Assembly (NCBI GenBank): GCA_001305055.1
Contig: BBZX01000003.1
Coordinates: forward strand, 248,001 to 312,000
Direction of reading: 5' to 3'
Origin: Clostridia bacterium UC5.1-1C12
Lineage (GTDB): Bacteria > Bacillota_I > Bacilli_A > Erysipelotrichales > Erysipelotrichaceae
DNA length: 64,000 nucleotides
Position 1 is the first letter of the stretch, and the number at the start of each line of letters is the position of its first letter. The notes under the pieces are model-generated. The model did not search any database. It was given only the letters and a program-made list of their open reading frames with translations, and had not been told where the DNA came from. Shown in pieces: positions 8,522-17,385 of the stretch. A program made the translations under genes and the position numbers.

Positions 8522-9253
8522 ATGGAAGAAATTATCCGTATTGAAAATCTTGAGAAGTCTTTTGATCAGCTGCGTGTATTAAAGGATATCAATTTAAATG
8601 TGAAAAAGGGAGAGGTAGTCTGCATCATCGGAGCCAGCGGCAGCGGCAAAAGTACCCTGTTGAGATGTATTAACCTGCTTGAAGAGCCGGATGCCGGTCA
8701 CATTTATTTTAAAGATCAGGATCTGACTGATCTGAGTACCGATATCAACGTATTGCGGGAAAACATCGGCATGGTCTTTCAGGGCTTTAATTTATTTAAT
8801 AATAAAAATGTATTGGATAACTGCACGCTGGCAATGACGGCGGTAAAGAAAATGAATAAGTCAGAAGCTGAAGCAATCGCCATTGGGCATTTAACGGCTG
8901 TTGGTTTAAAGGAATTTATTTATGCTGATCCGCGAACATTGTCCGGCGGTCAGAAGCAGCGTGTCGCCATTGCCAGAGCCTTGTGTATGAATCCGGAAAT
9001 TATGCTGTTCGATGAACCAACAAGCGCCCTTGATCCGGAAATTGTCAAGGAAGTGCTGGATGTTATGCAGCGGCTGGCAAATGAGGGCATGACAATGGTT
9101 GTCGTTACCCATGAAATGCAGTTTGCCAGAGAAGTCAGCGACCGGGTCGTGTTTATGGATCAGGGTGTCATCTTAGAGGAAGCACCGCCTGAACAAATCT
9201 TTACTCAGCCGAAAATGCCGCGGACAAGGGAATTTTTAAGCCGTTATTTATAG
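8522..9253 (+). CDS. Amino-acid ABC transporter ATP-binding protein
   Basis: This 243-residue polar-amino-acid-type ATPase has Walker [11 protein letters not shown]-loop [10 protein letters not shown], signature [15 protein letters not shown], Walker [13 protein letters not shown] and the switch VTHEM. It is intact. AGGAGG precedes the start, ten bases after the permease stop. With the binding protein and permease it completes an importer under the lysine riboswitch. Confidence 0.95.
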   Translation: MEEIIRIENLEKSFDQLRVLKDINLNVKKGEVVCIIGASGSGKSTLLRCINLLEEPDAGHIYFKDQDLTDLSTDINVLRENIGMVFQGFNLFNNKNVLDNCTLAMTAVKKMNKSEAEAIAIGHLTAVGLKEFIYADPRTLSGGQKQRVAIARALCMNPEIMLFDEPTSALDPEIVKEVLDVMQRLANEGMTMVVVTHEMQFAREVSDRVVFMDQGVILEEAPPEQIFTQPKMPRTREFLSRYL

Positions 9254-9263
9254 GAGAAACAAT

Positions 9264-10654
9264 ATGAGAACTATTTATGAAACATATCAAAATGAAACGA
9301 TGTATCCTGATTTAGATATTCATCAGGCATGCCGCCGACTGAGTCAGGCAATACAATGCAGGACAACCTCTTATGTCGATGTCAGCAAAGTTGATGATGC
9401 GGAATTTAAACGTCTGCATGATGTGATCCGCACATCTTTTCCACAAGTGATGCATCATGGTGAGGTAAGCATGCATGGCAACAGTATGCTGATTAAGCTG
9501 ACAGGCAGTGATCAAAAGTTAAAGCCGATCCTGCTGATGTCACATCTCGATGTTGTGCCGGTTGTTAAGGGGAGTGAAAAAGATTGGACCTATGGGCTTA
9601 TTCAGGAGCTATTGCGGACGGGTTGATCTGGGGCCGGGGAGCTTTAGATATTAAGAATATGGTATTTGCCATATTAGAAGCGGCGGAATATTGTCTGACA
9701 CATGCGATGAATTTGAAGCGTACAATTTATTGTGCTTTTGGAGAGGATGAGGAGACTTGCAACACCGGTTCCGCGAGAATGGCTGCTTATTTAAAAAAGC
9801 AGGGTGTTCAGCTTGAATTTGTATTGGATGAAGGCGGCGGTGAAATAATTGACGGGGATGTCTATGGCGCAAAAGGTTCACTGGTTTCTTCCATCTGCCT
9901 GAGTGAAAAGGGCTATGCCGATCTTTTACTTGAAGCTAAGAGCGTCGGCGGTCATTCTTCCAATCCAGTGCATGGGACATCTTTAGGTCAGCTTGCAAAA
10001 GCAATCACAGCCATAGCAGAGCATCCGCTGCCAGCGCGATTAAGCCAATTAAACAAAGCGGCTTTGAGAGCATTGGCTCCTAAAATTAACCAGGAGCCGA
10101 TGAAGACATACGTCAGTAATATAGATGCTCATGAAAAAGCAATATTAGATTATTATTTAAACAGTGAAGAATTATACAATCAAGTATCGACAACAATAGC
10201 TCCAACGATGATCTGTGAGGGCGCGCAGGCAGGCAATGTTATGCCCCAGAATATGTGGGCTGTCATTAACTTCCGTCTGGCCTGCCATGATAACACCGAT
10301 GCGCTGCTTGAAGCTTGTTCGCAATTGGCCGGTGATGAAATCAAATGCAGCTATATTCAGGCCAATGATGCATCGGCAATTTCCCGTTATGACAGTTATG
10401 GTTATCAAAAACTGACAGAAACATTGCAGACCTTCTTTGGCGGTGTGAGCTTTATTCCCAATCTGGTTACCGGCAGTACCGATGCACGCAATTATGAGTG
10501 CATCTGTGATACCGTTCTGCGTTACGACCCTTTCATTGAGGAACAGGAAATTGTATCGAAGGGAGTTCATGGAACCAATGAGCGAATCAGTATCCGAGCC
10601 TATGCACAGGGAATTCGTTCATTAATTTATTTGATTCAACAGACATGTAAATAA
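9264..10654 (+). CDS. M20 family metallopeptidase/carboxypeptidase (one frameshift)
   Basis: This zinc peptidase of the M20 (CPS1/PM20D1-like) group has metal ligands in MSHLDVVPV, in GRGALDIKN, and in the GEDEE segment. A large insert dimerisation domain and a final HGTNE motif follow. A C is missing near 9594: TATGGGCTTATTC reads through correctly as YGPYSG if CC replaces C. The span of 1391 bases fits one deletion in a 463-residue protein. It is the last gene of the lysine-riboswitch operon and starts 11 bp after the ATPase. A role in releasing amino acids from imported peptides or N-acyl forms is an inference. Confidence 0.85.
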
Positions 10655-10681
10655 AAGATGGCGCGGCGCCATCTTTCTTTA
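10655..10681. terminator. Bidirectional terminator
   Basis: A strong G+C-rich hairpin, with AAAGATGG and CCATCTTT as outer arms around CGCGGCG, followed by TCTTTAT. It separates the M20 peptidase from the convergent DUF2156-GNAT gene. Confidence 0.85.
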
Positions 10682-12382
10682 TAAACTTTCAGATATAAAA
10701 TTATTCTCATGAATCGGCAGATGCAGACTCATCATGGAAGGTTCTTCAATCGTATCGCCGACAATTTCATCATCGACATGATATACGATGATTTCTTTAT
10801 CACTGTCACAGATACAGCACATCATCGCATTGGCTGTTTTCTGTGAACGGCAGATCAATTCATTGACGGTCAGCTGACCGTCATTTTCATCATATATTAA
10901 ATAACCATCAATTTCATCTTGTGTGCGGTGGATTAATATCCGTCCGCTGCATTTCGCATAGGGAATCAGATAATCTTGATAATAGCTCAGATCACGAATG
11001 CGATAACCATTCTTGTCCAAAACATATTCATTGTACAGGCAAAGCAAGGCCGCGGCGTCTTCGCAACAGTCACAATGCTTCTCCAATCCCTCATAGGCGG
11101 CCTTACGAAGTATGGTTTTGCGTCGTTTATAGCTGGTTTCAAACCCAAAAGGCTTATACAGCTCCCAATCATAGGCTTGAATCAATAACGGTGTTTGAGT
11201 GAATGTATCAAGCACATGACTGAGCAGCTGGCGCATATAACCGCATTCCTGATATTCAGGATCGGTGGCGATCCCTAAAATCAGCTTAGCCGCCATCGAT
11301 TTGCCATCCATCATCAGCTCCATGTCACGCAGATGCAGCATACAGACGAGCTGATCATCATGAAGCAGACACTGTGTTTGTTTAGGGTCATAGAGCTTAT
11401 CAAAATAAAAGGCGGCGGTTAATGGATTCTCATCAGGGAAGCTGTTCAGCCAAAGGTTTTTGATCTGCGTCAGCAAAGGTTCATTGGCCGGAACGATCTC
11501 CACCTTACCGGGCAGGATTCTGAAACGCTTAATCCGATAAATCGGATGCATATCAAGCTTAGCCTTTCTAAGCTCCGGCAAGCCTAAATCATCCTCCCGG
11601 TCCATTTTTGTATAGGAAGCAGGCAAGGTTTCCAGGAAACATTTTAAAATGGCGACACTTAACCCTCGGTATTCATGATTTACCTTTTCCACATGGATCT
11701 GAATCAATTCTTCATCAATAGGTGATGCGAGAATGAAGCCTTCAATCTGGCCATGAATTCTAAGTATCCCACCTAACAATGGCAGCCGGTCAAAATCCGC
11801 AAGCATGCGCCGGATACCAATCAGTTCATTCTCAATATCCTGAATGTGACTGTGGTTATTTTTCCATGTATCTAAGAAATCATATAATTCATTGAATTGA
11901 GCGGGTGCTAAAGACTCAAAACTATAATCACTGCCATTTTCCTTTATAAAGGCATTGTAATGATTGCGTCTTTTCTGCATCTTTTTACCAGTTAAATCAC
12001 GATGCTGCGCTATATCATAGACGTAATCATCTCTTTCTCTTTCCCGCTGATAGACAAACGGATAGTGTTCTTGCTGGCACCAGCGTTTGAAATCATCTAA
12101 TACTTCACAGAGAACAAAGGGGAAGTGATGCTCATTGCTATAACGCTGCATGGCATTCATCGCTTCATGACGAGATTGTTCATCACATAAAGGGGTCAGC
12201 CATTCCCATGTGTCATGCATATGAATCAGCAATAATGTATAGTTTTCGTGCATTTCCATATACAGCTCATAAACATGGTCCCACATGATCCATGAACAGA
12301 TATTGGAATTAAAATCATGATTGTTGTATTGCTTAAACAGCGCTGCCAGCTGTTTATAATCTTGAGGATTGAATTTTATCAT
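10679..12382 (-). CDS. DUF2156 (LPG synthase C-terminal-like) - GNAT/Eis-like acetyltransferase fusion
   Basis: This is a 567-residue two-domain protein. Residues 1 to about 285 form a DUF2156 domain, related to the catalytic part of lysyl-phosphatidylglycerol synthase and itself built on GNAT folds (HDFNSNICSWIMWDH at the start; a lysine/arginine-rich GKKMQKRRNHYNAF helix in the middle). Residues from about 300 on form an Eis-like N-acetyltransferase, with the acetyl-CoA loop in ILGIATDPEYQECGYMRQLL and the family YKPFGFE motif, plus an SCP2-like tail. Substrates are unknown. It appears monocistronic, convergent with the lysine operon and just downstream of the reductase gene on the same strand. 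Confidence 0.8.
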   Translation of the reverse strand: MIKFNPQDYKQLAALFKQYNNHDFNSNICSWIMWDHVYELYMEMHENYTLLLIHMHDTWEWLTPLCDEQSRHEAMNAMQRYSNEHHFPFVLCEVLDDFKRWCQQEHYPFVYQRERERDDYVYDIAQHRDLTGKKMQKRRNHYNAFIKENGSDYSFESLAPAQFNELYDFLDTWKNNHSHIQDIENELIGIRRMLADFDRLPLLGGILRIHGQIEGFILASPIDEELIQIHVEKVNHEYRGLSVAILKCFLETLPASYTKMDREDDLGLPELRKAKLDMHPIYRIKRFRILPGKVEIVPANEPLLTQIKNLWLNSFPDENPLTAAFYFDKLYDPKQTQCLLHDDQLVCMLHLRDMELMMDGKSMAAKLILGIATDPEYQECGYMRQLLSHVLDTFTQTPLLIQAYDWELYKPFGFETSYKRRKTILRKAAYEGLEKHCDCCEDAAALLCLYNEYVLDKNGYRIRDLSYYQDYLIPYAKCSGRILIHRTQDEIDGYLIYDENDGQLTVNELICRSQKTANAMMCCICDSDKEIIVYHVDDEIVGDTIEEPSMMSLHLPIHENNFISESL

Positions 12383-12410
12383 AACACACCTGCTTTTTAT
12401 TAATCAAGAG

Positions 12411-12432
12411 AAAATCCGGCTGAACCGGATTA
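12411..12432 (-). terminator. Terminator of thioredoxin-reductase-like gene
   Basis: On the minus strand AATCCGG and CCGGATT form a hairpin around a five-base loop, followed by TTCTC. It begins at the stop codon of the reductase gene and separates it from the next gene. Confidence 0.65.
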
Positions 12433-13302
12433 TTGAATACCTGCATTTTCTTTGTCAATCTGATCCACGGCGCTTAAGCCTGCGACATGTCCTTCACCGG
12501 CAGCTTTCATATACTGATAAGGCTTGCCTGTGCAGTCGCCAGCCGCAAATAAACCATGGAAGTTGGTTTCCATCTGACGGTTTACTTTAATATGGCCGTC
12601 TTCAATATCAAGTCCGTTAACGAGCTGAGAAGGTTCAACACTGTCTCGGAGCACAAAGATACCATCGGTATTCAATGTCTGATTTTTTAATACGAGACGG
12701 GTTGCTGACTGCTCACCTTCAATGCGCAAAGGCATATCCTTGACTACATTGATCGAACTTTTTAAATCATCAGTCTTAACATTCACCGGTACAAAGTCTA
12801 CATGCTCCGCGATTTCCGCAATGTAATTTGCTTCATGGATACTTTCTTCGCTATAACCAACAACAGCTACGGAGCGGCCTTTATAAAGCGGTGCATCGCA
12901 GGTTGCACAGTAGGAAACACCCATGCCCAAGAAATCAGCTTCATTTTCAATTGAACGCGTCAGTTCCACACCGCTGGCCAGGATTACCTTGCGGGCTTCA
13001 TACATATTGCCGGCACCAGCCAACATAAAACTGTCGCCATTTGGATAAACGGCGGTAATCTTTTCTTCGGTAATTTCAATATTCATAGACTGAATATGCT
13101 CTTGAAACGCTTGGGCAATCTCACTGCCGCTCTTACCGTAAAAACCAAGATAATTATCAATGCGGTGGGCTTTGACTAACTTGGCTGATAAATTTTTATT
13201 GCCAAATACAATGATTTTCTTTTTCCGGATCGTTGCATTGATAGCCGCCTGAAGACCGGCTACCCCGCTGCCAATGATCGCAATATCGTATAATTCGTTC
13301 AT
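12430..13302 (-). CDS. Thioredoxin-reductase-like FAD/NAD(P)-binding protein
   Basis: This 290-residue flavoprotein has the FAD site IGSGVAGLQAA, a redox-active CATC pair at the place of the TrxB active site, and the C-terminal FAD motif GLFAAGDCTGKPYQYMKAAGEG. The start at 13302 is chosen because GAGGGTG precedes it; a longer upstream frame has no ribosome site. It could reduce thioredoxin or a related disulfide carrier. No thioredoxin gene is next to it, and the NADPH motif is not canonical in what I can read, so a ferredoxin-linked or other TrxR-like reductase is possible. Confidence 0.8.
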   Translation of the reverse strand: MNELYDIAIIGSGVAGLQAAINATIRKKKIIVFGNKNLSAKLVKAHRIDNYLGFYGKSGSEIAQAFQEHIQSMNIEITEEKITAVYPNGDSFMLAGAGNMYEARKVILASGVELTRSIENEADFLGMGVSYCATCDAPLYKGRSVAVVGYSEESIHEANYIAEIAEHVDFVPVNVKTDDLKSSINVVKDMPLRIEGEQSATRLVLKNQTLNTDGIFVLRDSVEPSQLVNGLDIEDGHIKVNRQMETNFHGLFAAGDCTGKPYQYMKAAGEGHVAGLSAVDQIDKENAGIQ

Positions 13303-13382
13303 GCTACACCCTCTTTTCCTTATTAGTATAGCCGATTCTTTGCTTAACGTCATCTCTTTTGCATAAGAAAACCGATAATCAT

Positions 13383-13408
13383 AAAAAACCGGACACCGGT
13401 TTTCTTAA
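13383..13408 (-). terminator. Terminator after DUF3795 gene
   Basis: On the minus strand AAAACCGG-TGT-CCGGTTTT is followed by TTATG. It lies just past the stop codon of the DUF3795 gene. Confidence 0.75.
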
Positions 13409-13683
13409 TCATGGATGGCTGACAGCTGACACCAGCAGCGGCATTGGGTAATTCGTTTGCCGTTATCGCCTTGATCTGTATCATAGGCAAATTGCCGAAG
13501 CAGGGCACAGGGAAAACTCTGACATAGGCCGCAATGGTCCAATGCCTTATCCTCACAGCACGTCTTTACCGGACATGCCTCACCCCAAAATGGTTTCTTG
13601 ATGTTTGTGCATCCCTGACAATTCATCGAACTTCTAAACTCACACTCGCTGCATAACAAGCCGCATCTTGATTCAATCATCAT
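13405..13683 (-). CDS. DUF3795 cysteine-rich protein
   Basis: This small protein of about 92 residues has the DUF3795 pattern: CGLLCSECEF, CQGCTNI, CPVKTCCEDK, CGLCQSFPC and a final QGDNGKRI segment. The many paired cysteines suggest a metal or Fe-S site, but no activity is established for the family. The start at 13683 is chosen because AGGAGAG lies seven bases upstream; an in-frame codon at 13740 has none. It lies just downstream of the WYL regulator gene on the same strand. Confidence 0.8.
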   Translation of the reverse strand: MMIESRCGLLCSECEFRSSMNCQGCTNIKKPFWGEACPVKTCCEDKALDHCGLCQSFPCALLRQFAYDTDQGDNGKRITQCRCWCQLSAIHD

Positions 13684-13739
13684 TTCACTCTCCTTTATAT
13701 GATAGAGTGTAACACAGGCATGATGACAGCTGTATGTCA

Positions 13740-14645
13740 CTATTCGGAATATTTATTATATAATGAAAGTGCCCGCGCTTTTAATTCCTGACGATATTCT
13801 GCTGGTTCGATCAATTCAGCCTGATCATGAAAGCTCAGCACCCATTCAAGCAGATATTCTTTATTGGTAAAATCAAATTCAAAGCGCAGTAAATGATCAT
13901 TCAGCGGTGTGCAGGAATCAATCCCATACTCTTCAATAACCCGATATTTAACATTCTTATTAAAATGGATGACGGCATGAATCGCATCAGTAAAATAGGT
14001 GTTAAAGGCCAGCTTTTCCTGAGGGATATCCATTAGCTCAAAGGATTGTGCCGTCAGCTTTAAATTCCACAGGCGGTTTAATTTAAACAGCTTGAATTGT
14101 TCGGCGGTTGCTTCATATCCTAACACATACCAGCTTGACCATTGAAAAACTATCAGATAGGGATTGAGCTGTACTTGATGCTCACCCTTTGAACCACAGT
14201 AATCAAAGCATATCGCACAGCTTGTCTCAATCGCTTTGCGGATCAGTTCAATCTTGGGTGCCAAGGTGTTTTTGTAATGGGAAGACAAGTCGATTAGAAT
14301 ATGATGATCGGCATAGATTCCGTGTTTATCAGATAAAAATTTATCCATGATCTGTTGATAGCGGTTATCGGCAGCTATGCTGTCCAGACTTAAAAGACCG
14401 GTAAAGATTGCCTGCAGTTCTCTTTGGGTAAACAGTGTTTTATCTAGCTTATAATTTTCATCCATCATGATGCCGCCATTGCTGCCGGCATTACTTATAA
14501 TAGGTATGCCAGCCAAGGTCAGATCGTTAAGATCACGGTATATCGTGCGTTTAGATACATTAAATTTTTCTGCAAGCATAGAAGCAGTTACTTTTTTGTT
14601 CTGCAGCAGCAGAATAATTATTGCAATCAGTCTTTCGATTTTCAT
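13740..14645 (-). CDS. YafY-type HTH/WYL-domain transcriptional regulator
   Basis: This protein of about 301 residues has an N-terminal winged helix (ITASMLAEKF-type helix followed by SKRTIYRDLNDL), a central WYL domain (ICFDYCGSKGEHQ, then PYLIVFQWSSWYVLGY) and a C-terminal WCX-type region. WYL regulators sense nucleic acids or small ligands and often control stress genes. The start at 14645 follows AGGAG at seven bases. It lies next to the DUF3795 gene and is the likely regulator of that pair, though no operator is evident. Confidence 0.85.
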   Translation of the reverse strand: MKIERLIAIIILLLQNKKVTASMLAEKFNVSKRTIYRDLNDLTLAGIPIISNAGSNGGIMMDENYKLDKTLFTQRELQAIFTGLLSLDSIAADNRYQQIMDKFLSDKHGIYADHHILIDLSSHYKNTLAPKIELIRKAIETSCAICFDYCGSKGEHQVQLNPYLIVFQWSSWYVLGYEATAEQFKLFKLNRLWNLKLTAQSFELMDIPQEKLAFNTYFTDAIHAVIHFNKNVKYRVIEEYGIDSCTPLNDHLLRFEFDFTNKEYLLEWVLSFHDQAELIEPAEYRQELKARALSLYNKYSE

Positions 14646-14762
14646 AAGCAAACTCCTTGTTTATGCTATTTTATCATGAATCAGCACATAACAAAATAAT
14701 TGAGTAGGTTTGCATAAGTAAGATCTCGCTTGATTTGATGCCAATCAGTTATAAAGCAATGT

Positions 14763-14957
14763 TTAGCTAGCATAAGGGAGAATCATTTTTGTTAATGCTT
14801 CAAAATCAATTTGACTAACCGATTTAAGCTGAAAAATAATTTCTTCCGGAAACGTAGGCTGAAAAGCACCGGCAATGAGCCAATCGTTATCACCGTCTAT
14901 TCTCTTGTGAATATTTGTATCACATTGATCCAAGTAAAACTTAAATACACGCTGTTT
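14763..14957 (-). pseudogene. C-terminal remnant of an unrecognised protein
   Basis: The minus strand carries an open stretch of 64 codons with no start codon of its own and with a stop (TAG) immediately upstream. It reads KQRVFKFYLDQCDTNIHKRI and then DGDNDWLIAGAFQPTFPEE, ending ILPYAS. The composition looks like real folded protein rather than noise. It follows the terminator-like hairpin of the small gene upstream. I cannot name the family. It is either a decayed gene or a gene whose 5' half is hidden by indels. Confidence 0.35.
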
Positions 14958-14961
14958 CTAA

Positions 14962-14986
14962 AAAGCCATACAGGGCTCGGCTTTGC
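14962..14986 (-). terminator. Terminator after small gene
   Basis: On the minus strand AAAGCC and GGCTTT pair around an 11-base loop and run into TTTT directly after the stop codon of the small gene. Confidence 0.55.
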
Positions 14987-15195
14987 TTATTTTACGTGAA
15001 TCTGAAAGTAAACCGTTTTAAATTCGGCAGTAGCTTTTAAAGCTTGTTTTGCCAGAACTGCAGCTTTCTGTTCATCAGAACTTGTGAATTGCAGTTCCAT
15101 TCCTTTTTTCCAACAAATTCAATATTTGCATCTTCAATAGAAGTCACGATTTCAACTAATTTATCCTGAAGCATTGCAGCGTTAATGATAATCAT
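14987..15195 (-). CDS. Small conserved-looking protein in RpiR operon (one frameshift)
   Basis: After AGGAGG, an ATG at 15195 opens MIIINAAMLQDKLVEIVTSI. A missing A in the run near 15105 breaks the frame; with it restored the protein continues EFVGKKGMELQFTSSDEQ and ends FKTVYFQIHVK, about 69 residues. The span of 209 bases is 3n-1, as expected. No family is recognised. It lies 14 bp after the RpiR regulator and is probably transcribed with it and the ceramidase-like gene. Confidence 0.55.
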
Positions 15196-15208
15196 AAATT
15201 TACTCCTC

Positions 15209-15957
15209 CTAATTTAATAATTGAGCAATATAATTGGTTAATAAGTCCACAAATATCATGAAAACCACCTGTGTTTCCAGATATTGCGGATAGCCTTGAT
15301 TTTTGTAACTTGGAAGCCAAATGACATGATCTACCTTATTTCGCATAGGACTTTTATCGGTTGTCGTAACCAATACTGTGACAGGCCGTTTATCTTTATC
15401 CATATCATTCAGCGCTTCTATCTGATCACGATATACAGAACCGGTCGCAGAAAAATAGATAGCCAAATCATGCTGAGTTAGTGTTTGCGGCAATGTATGT
15501 GCTCGATCATAGGGTACACAAACTGATTGTTTTGAAACTTTAGCTAAGTTCATCTCTAATAATTGAGCGGGCAATGCACTTTTATGATATCCGTTGATGG
15601 CAATAAATTTTGCATTCACGATTAACTGTGCCAATTCTGTAAATTGTTCTTCACTTATCGCATTGGGTATCAAGCTGATCAGTTTAGCGTAGTAATCCAT
15701 AATTGAAGCCGGATTCGTGCTTTTACCACCCATTTTCTGATATTTATATACATCATATTTAAAATCATTGTAGCCATGATAGCCAATTTTCTGACAAAAA
15801 CGAGAAATCGAAGCCTGAGATATATGATGCTTTTCCGCCAGCTGTGTTGCGGTATCTCGTAATATATCATCGACATTTTCTATAATAATATCGTGAACAA
15901 CCAATTCTTTCTTTGTGAAACTTGATTTTTTAGTTCCATCTGTTCAAATGGGTTCAT
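15209..15957 (-). CDS. MurR/RpiR family transcriptional regulator (one frameshift)
   Basis: The protein has an N-terminal helix-turn-helix (ATQLAEKHHISQASISRFCQKIG) and a C-terminal SIS sugar-phosphate domain (INGYHKSALPAQLLEMNLA; DLAIYFSATGSVYRD). The true start is the ATG at 15957. The first codons read MNPFEQMEL and join the main frame as KKSSFTKKELVVHD if the six-A run near 15928 is seven. The total of 749 bases fits one deletion in 249 residues. It lies between the ceramidase-like gene and the small gene and probably controls the divergent PTS operon, responding to a phosphosugar. Confidence 0.85.
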
Positions 15958-16009
15958 ACAATCACACTCCCACTTTCATTATAACCTTTTTTGCTGAGAG
16001 AATTAAGCC

Positions 16010-17211
16010 TTAAGCCAGAATATCTTTTGTCGTTTCAATAATTTTGTAAATGAACCTGTCAGCTTCACCTTTGGCTAAACGTGAATTAAATGTTTCAAAA
16101 TACTTGCCATATTCATTTTCCGGTACAAAATAGTTGCAGTAGGTATTACTGTAGCCAACATTGATAACGTTGTAATTCTTGAAAGTATTCTTTAATAATA
16201 AACCAAATGCACTTAAAATATCTCCAGGCAAAATAAAGAAAATAACATTGCCGAATATGCGTATTTGACTGATCAGATTCAAATCATAAGCTCCAAAAGC
16301 TTTCTTGCGGTTCAAACGATCAATAAAGAAATCCGTTTGTCCACCCTCAGCCTTTGACAGCACTGCCATCTGCTGATGCCAATCCTTGTCCGTTTGGGCA
16401 TTAAAATGACTCACCATCTCCACAGTACTTGTTTTAACTTGACCATTATTTAATGGACGAATTCTTTTCTTTTCTAAAAACTGTTTTATAATATTATCAG
16501 CCGTAAAGTTTAATTCTTCAATACCGGAATACTCACGATAGAAGCGAACGCTGACATCTCCGCATGTGCCATTAAGCATCGCTACCGGACATTTTAATTT
16601 ATTTTGCAGGCGTAAACGAATCTGTCCTAATAAGTCGCAGGATAACAGATAACTGCTGCCGTTTAAAATAGTTGGATGAGCTGACATGCTGCAAAGACTG
16701 CCAATAAGCTGTTTATTCTTATTATAAAATTTGAATAAACGCACTTCTTTATCCTCACTGCCTCCTTTTACATTACGATTGCCATATAACCCTTCAATCA
16801 TAGCACTTTCCAATTCAGCACTGCATTCCTGCATGTTTTTACTCGCACGAAGCAAGCTGGCAATCATTTCATCTTTAGCCATTTCAGTTAATTCAGGCTC
16901 TACATGAGTGTCTTCAAATGTAAGTTTGAAGAATGCTGGTGCTGAATGGGTATGGGTACAGGAAATGGTTATATTGTTTACTTCAACACCTGTTTGCTTT
17001 GAAACAGCTTTTTTCACGTTCATGCAAAAGTTCTCTTCTAGCATAATACTATCTAAAATGCTTATTAAGAATGAATGGCCATTCAAATCAAATGCGATAG
17101 AATTAATTTCTATTGAGTCTAAAACACCCTCGCTTTGTTTTTTCTGGAATAACCTGCCATGAAACAAGGTCTTTTCGGCGTAATATCGACTTTATCAAAG
17201 GCAATTTTCAT
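16010..17211 (-). CDS. Neutral/alkaline ceramidase-superfamily hydrolase (one frameshift)
   Basis: This is a zinc amidohydrolase-like protein of about 400 residues. The N-terminus reads MKIAFDKVDITPKR with the VDITP and MAGY signatures of the ceramidase N-terminal domain. It joins the main frame if the four-T run near 17121-17124 is five (giving VFLDSIEI). Zinc-type histidines are in SCTHTHSAP and MSAHPTIL, and the serine lies in GTCGDVS. It lacks a signal peptide and the C-terminal domain of true ceramidases, so it is probably a cytoplasmic hydrolase of a glycoconjugate or amide. It is divergent from the PTS operon and upstream of RpiR. Confidence 0.75.
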
Positions 17212-17236
17212 GGTTAATCCCCCTTTCTACATCTAT

Positions 17237-17264
17237 ATTCTAGCATAACCATTCAAAAAAACAA
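17237..17264 (-). promoter_or_regulatory. Promoter candidate for ceramidase/RpiR operon
   Basis: On the minus strand TTGTTT (17264-17259) and TAGAAT (17242-17237) are 16 bp apart, upstream of GGGGGA and the ATG at 17211. A half site TTGAAT lies inside the spacer, matching the arms of the two palindromes nearby. Confidence 0.5.
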
Positions 17265-17271
17265 GGATTAT

Positions 17272-17319
17272 ATTGAAATTCATTCAATAATTATAAAAAT
17301 ATATTGAATACTCATTCAA
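17272..17319. promoter_or_regulatory. Paired operator palindromes and PTS promoter -35
   Basis: Two palindromes with the same arms are present: ATTGAA-ATTCA-TTCAAT (17272-17288) and TTGAAT-ACTC-ATTCAA (17304-17319). The left arm of the second one is also the -35 box of a promoter whose -10, TATATT, is at 17327-17332, 17 bp away. A repressor bound here would block the PTS operon promoter. RpiR-family proteins use such palindromes, so the regulator at 15209-15957 is the likely binder (inference). Confidence 0.65.
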
Positions 17320-17385
17320 ACTGTGCTATATTATGAGTGTCAAAGAAAGTAACCGCATTCATAAATGCGAGGAAGGGGATTCGAT

